Positions 43,680 to 46,019 of a stretch of 46,019 nucleotides of DNA are shown piece by piece. Position numbers and translations under genes: made by a program. A model generated the notes under the pieces. That model searched no databases, was not told the origin of the DNA, and saw nothing but the letters and a program-made list of their open reading frames with translations. Within the stretch, counting starts at the first letter, position 1. Each line of letters starts with the position of its first letter. The stretch lies in the NCBI GenBank assembly GCA_964344985.1, contig CAYFPI010000010.1, positions 1 through 46,019 of the forward strand. The letters run 5' to 3'. The DNA is from Thioglobus_A sp964344985 (GTDB taxonomy: Bacteria > Pseudomonadota > Gammaproteobacteria > PS1 > Pseudothioglobaceae).

Positions 43680-44243
43680 TTATTTCAGATACTTAAGAGG
43701 ATTAATCGGTTGCTTGAATTTTTCCATCTCAAAGTAAAAAGGGGTATCACCTGTGCTTGATATTAATTGCCCTTTGGTTATGTCATCACCACTACTTACT
43801 AATAGGTGTTTATTTTGTGTGTAAGTAGAATAAAAACCAAGTGGATGTCTAATAATAATCATTTTTCCGTGACTTTTCATTTTGTCGCCAACATAAACAA
43901 CCTTTCCGTCTCGAATGGCACGAACTTTTTGCCCAGGCTTTGTATCAAAGGTTAATCCTTGGTGGTTTTTAGAAAACGTTTTAATAATCTTGGCATTAAC
44001 CGGAATGATCCAAGTTGATACGCTTGTTTTGGAGTTGGTTTTTTTAGTAGGTGTTTTAACTATTGTTTTTTTTGTTTTTTCTTGAATTTTGACTGGCTTG
44101 GATTCAGTATCGAATCGATCGTACTGAATATTTTCCAAATTACTAGATTTTTCAACAACAATGACGGCTTGTTTTTTTGATCCAGAAAAGCATCCACTAA
44201 GCGTAATTATAAATAGTGAAGCGAGCAGTAATTTAGCTGGCAT
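43680..44243 (-). CDS. nlpD: NlpD-like lipoprotein with degenerate M23 domain
   Basis: A 187-residue lipoprotein (lipobox LSGC, Cys18) with a lysine/threonine-rich linker and a C-terminal LytM domain. Zinc ligands are lost: NHQGLTFDT lacks the usual Asp, and the end reads PFYFEMEKFKQPINPLKYLK where active enzymes have HLHFE. Degenerate LytM proteins of the NlpD/EnvC type activate N-acetylmuramoyl-L-alanine amidases at the septum. There is no LysM domain, unlike E. coli NlpD. Adjacency to a YqaA-type gene recalls the surE-pcm-yqaA-nlpD-rpoS cluster of related bacteria, supporting the name. Confidence 0.75.
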   Translation of the reverse strand: MPAKLLLASLFIITLSGCFSGSKKQAVIVVEKSSNLENIQYDRFDTESKPVKIQEKTKKTIVKTPTKKTNSKTSVSTWIIPVNAKIIKTFSKNHQGLTFDTKPGQKVRAIRDGKVVYVGDKMKSHGKMIIIRHPLGFYSTYTQNKHLLVSSGDDITKGQLISSTGDTPFYFEMEKFKQPINPLKYLK

Positions 44244-44814
44244 GCCAAACTCCTAGTGCAACTACCACAATCAGAATGTAGCCCAGACNNNNNNNNNNAT
44301 CAATATACTTCTGTAGCCACTTATCGCATGACTCTCCATAAGCGCGCACTAAAGCAGATACTAATACATATCTTGAGCCACGACCAATGATAGAGATAAT
44401 AATAAATGGCAGTAGCGCCATTGACATACTGCCAGCAGTAATGGTTGCTAACTTGTAAGGAATAGGGCTAAATGCTGCCACAGCAACCACCCAAATTCCG
44501 TACATATCAAAGAATTTTTGCACTTCACTAATAAGCTCGGGTTTTAATAAACCGTAGCCTAATAAAAAATTAAGCAATATTTCACCTAAGAAATAACCTG
44601 CTAAACCGCCCAAAACAGAAAATATAGTCGCAATAAAAGCAAAATAATAAGCCTTGTTTTTGCGTTTTAACGACATAGGTGCAAGCAGCACATCAGGAGG
44701 TGGGTAAGGCAATACTGAAGATTCTAAAAAACTCACAATAGCTAAATAATACACTGCATAGTGATGTTCAGCCCAATCTAGTATTCTCAAGTAAATTTGA
44801 GAAAAAATAGACAT
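44233..44814 (-). CDS. DedA/YqaA-family membrane protein, crossed by an assembly gap
   Basis: About 193 residues with the SNARE-associated (VTT) family pattern: LESSVLPYPPPDVLLAPMSL near residue 30-50, GGLAGYFLGEILLNFLLGYG, and VAAFSPIPYKLATITAGSM, the conserved re-entrant region. DedA relatives help move lipids such as undecaprenyl phosphate or maintain membrane potential; this YqaA branch is uncharacterised. The N-run falls before the last helix (GYILIVVVALGVWH). The frame is kept as placed, but the missing length is uncertain. The start overlaps the glyQ stop (TAATG). Confidence 0.88.
   Translation of the reverse strand: MSIFSQIYLRILDWAEHHYAVYYLAIVSFLESSVLPYPPPDVLLAPMSLKRKNKAYYFAFIATIFSVLGGLAGYFLGEILLNFLLGYGLLKPELISEVQKFFDMYGIWVVAVAAFSPIPYKLATITAGSMSMALLPFIIISIIGRGSRYVLVSALVRAYGESCDKWLQKYIDXXXXLGYILIVVVALGVWHAS
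44289..44298. other. Assembly gap (10 N) inside the DedA/YqaA gene
   Basis: Ten N of nominal length before the codons of the last transmembrane helix. Confidence 0.98.
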
Positions 44815-45722
44815 TAGTTATTTTTTTGATTATTTAACATTGGAAAACCTAATGCTTCGCGTGAATCATAATAGGTTTGTGCAACCTTTTGACTCATAGC
44901 GCGTACTCGTCTGATAAATCTAGCACGGTCAGTCACACTAATGGCATGGCGCGCATCAAGTAAATTAAACAAGTGAGAGGCTTTCATTACTTGTTCGTAA
45001 GCAGGGTAGGCTAAATTTTGTTCAATAAGTTGAGCATTCATTGCTTCAGCTTCATCAAATTGCTTGAACAAAACATCTGTGTCCGCAATTTCAAAATTAT
45101 ATTTTGATTGTTCTACTTCATTTTGATGGAACACATCTCCATAGCTAACACCATCAACCCACACAAGATCAAACACAGAGTCAACACCTTGTAAGTACAT
45201 GGCTAGACGTTCAAGCCCATAGGTTAGCTCGCCTGATACCGGCTTGCAAGACAAACCACCAACTTGTTGAAAATAAGTAAATTGAGACACTTCCATGCCA
45301 TTTAGCCAAACTTCCCATCCCAAGCCCCAGGCGCCAAGTGTAGGAGATTCCCAGTTGTCTTCAACAAAGCGAACATCATGCTTGGTAAGATCAATACCAA
45401 TTTCAGCTAAAGATTCTAAATACAAATCTTGAATGTTTTTAGGAGAGGGTTTTAATAGTACTTGAAACTGATAATAATGTTGTAGGCGATTAGGATTCTC
45501 ACCATAGCGTCCATCGGTAGGGCGACGAGATGGCTGTACATAGGCGGCTTTCCATGGCTCAGGACCAATGGCTCTTAAAAAAGTTGCTGGATGGAAGGTT
45601 CCAGCGCCCATTTCCATGTCGAAAGGTTGCAATAAAGTGCAGCCTTTTGATGCCCAAAAAGATTGTAATTTTAAAATTAAATTTTGGAAAGATGCTGTGG
45701 CATCCAAATCTGAAATTGACAT
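44814..45722 (-). CDS. glyQ: Glycyl-tRNA synthetase alpha subunit
   Basis: A 302-residue class II synthetase subunit, with SFWASKGCTLLQPFDMEMGAGTFHPATFLRA (residues 22-52) and VQPSRRPTDGRYGENPNRLQHYYQFQVLLKPSP as its marks. Together with the beta subunit GlyS it forms the alpha2beta2 enzyme that charges tRNA(Gly). glyS normally follows directly, but here a DedA/YqaA gene overlaps the stop codon and glyS is not in the window. A promoter and a structured leader of about 210 bases lie upstream. Confidence 0.97.
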   Translation of the reverse strand: MSISDLDATASFQNLILKLQSFWASKGCTLLQPFDMEMGAGTFHPATFLRAIGPEPWKAAYVQPSRRPTDGRYGENPNRLQHYYQFQVLLKPSPKNIQDLYLESLAEIGIDLTKHDVRFVEDNWESPTLGAWGLGWEVWLNGMEVSQFTYFQQVGGLSCKPVSGELTYGLERLAMYLQGVDSVFDLVWVDGVSYGDVFHQNEVEQSKYNFEIADTDVLFKQFDEAEAMNAQLIEQNLAYPAYEQVMKASHLFNLLDARHAISVTDRARFIRRVRAMSQKVAQTYYDSREALGFPMLNNQKNN

Positions 45723-45816
45723 GTATTTAAGTGCAAATATGGTTAAAAATTAATAAAAATTTTACCTAATCAGCCTGCCTTAGGTGGCTTATTTGTTAAG
45801 ACTTTGAGAGTAAGGA

Positions 45817-45864
45817 TTAGAGGCTTAGAGGTTAAAGCTGAGAAGAATTAATACAAGCCTCTAA
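45817..45864 (-). repeat. Leader hairpin 1: 10-bp inverted repeat
   Basis: TTAGAGGCTT (45817-45826) is the exact reverse complement of AAGCCTCTAA (45855-45864), with 28 bases between. It is the third stem in a transcript running towards glyQ. Confidence 0.6.
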
Positions 45865-45866
45865 AA

Positions 45867-45899
45867 CTAAAAGCGACTATGGAGATATAACGCTTTTAG
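45867..45899 (-). repeat. Leader hairpin 2: 9-bp inverted repeat
   Basis: CTAAAAGCG (45867-45875) pairs exactly with CGCTTTTAG (45891-45899) around a 15-base loop. It directly adjoins hairpin 3 and is two bases from hairpin 1. Confidence 0.65.
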
Positions 45900-45932
45900 C
45901 AATTATAAAAAAGTAGTGATTTTTTATAATTG
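45900..45932 (-). repeat. Leader hairpin 3: 13-bp inverted repeat
   Basis: CAATTATAAAAAA (45900-45912) pairs exactly with 45920-45932 around a 7-base loop. Its outer end coincides with the transcript start predicted from the minus-strand promoter at 45939-45968. Confidence 0.7.
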
Positions 45933-45938
45933 AATGCG

Positions 45939-45968
45939 ATTGTAGCAAAAAAATATAACCTATGTTAA
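45939..45968 (-). promoter_or_regulatory. Promoter reading towards glyQ
   Basis: On the minus strand TTAACA (45968-45963, 5 of 6 to the -35 consensus) is followed by an 18-bp spacer and TACAAT (45944-45939, 5 of 6 to the -10). The start would be at 45931-45933. No gene is seen in the 297 bases upstream of glyQ, so the product is a long glyQ leader or a separate small RNA. Confidence 0.55.
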
Positions 45969-46019
45969 TATTTGGTTTTTTTAACAGTTAAGACGCTATT
46001 AACTTTTTAAGCTCATTGG

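Noticed and set aside
45723..45932. Leader peptide attenuator or T-box ahead of glyQ
   Set aside because: No ATG-started short frame with glycine codons is present on the minus strand, and no T-box motif was recognised.
1..46019. tRNA, rRNA, CRISPR array, insertion sequence or prophage
   Set aside because: No cloverleaf-like intergenic segment, regular spacer repeats, transposase or phage genes were found by reading; all but the first 710 bases are ordinary chromosomal genes.

Overview
The window is AT-rich, densely packed gammaproteobacterial chromosome. HflD, RppH, BolA, FtsB, HemJ, a hydrolytic/regulatory M23 pair and a two-gene M16 peptidase unit next to ftsY are typical of that class. 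The base composition and the look of the proteins resemble the sulfur-oxidising SUP05/Thioglobus/Bathymodiolus- and vesicomyid-symbiont group; this is an inference from recognition, not from a search. No rRNA, tRNA, insertion sequence or CRISPR array was seen. Four runs of exactly ten N (1715, 18589, 22104, 44289) mark assembly joins, and each falls inside a gene.

Layout. (1) 1-710: a small accessory patch with a Phd/YefM-RelE type toxin-antitoxin pair, its own promoter and operator repeats, flanked by sequence resembling integron cassette junctions. (2) 710-13173: housekeeping genes in alternating short operons: a broken amino-acid permease, fmt, argH, a periplasmic thioredoxin-like protein, hemC, an unknown membrane protein, a quinone-oxidoreductase-like protein, an odd thioredoxin/TolC/mini-adaptor operon, ftsY, and a pair of M16 peptidases. 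(3) 13362-27138: a 1227-residue FAD/Fe-S oxidoreductase, hemJ, a ClC protein, cysM-thrC-hom, rppH, a BI-1 protein, murD, miaA, a 2Fe-2S flavin reductase cut by an amber codon, and bolA. (4) 27114-29370: an MltD-like lytic transglycosylase and a membrane protein. (5) 29360-45722: a 16-kb block entirely on the minus strand. In transcription order it is glyQ, a DedA/YqaA protein, an NlpD-like protein, mscS, miaB, phoH, mnmA, hflD, rpsT, smr, xseA, M23 peptidase, RDD protein, a small membrane protein, ftsB, ispD, ispF, murC, murB, ddlB, ftsQ.

The genes serve translation and tRNA modification (glyQ, fmt, miaA, miaB, mnmA, rpsT), peptidoglycan synthesis and division (murB/C/D, ddlB, ftsB, ftsQ, mltD, M23 proteins), isoprenoid precursors (ispD/F), haem (hemC, hemJ), amino acids (argH, hom, thrC, cysM) and membrane protein targeting (ftsY). 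Several normally linked partners are not beside their usual neighbours: glyS, ybeY, hemD, murG and ftsA/ftsZ.

The most interesting non-coding signals are: a perfect FNR-type box at about -41 of an extended -10 promoter driving a lone 79-residue two-helix membrane protein (35075-34836) that ends in a strong terminator; that terminator lying inside the 5' coding sequence of ftsB; three back-to-back perfect inverted repeats downstream of a good promoter ahead of glyQ; and a 14-bp perfect inverted repeat immediately before the phoH start codon.
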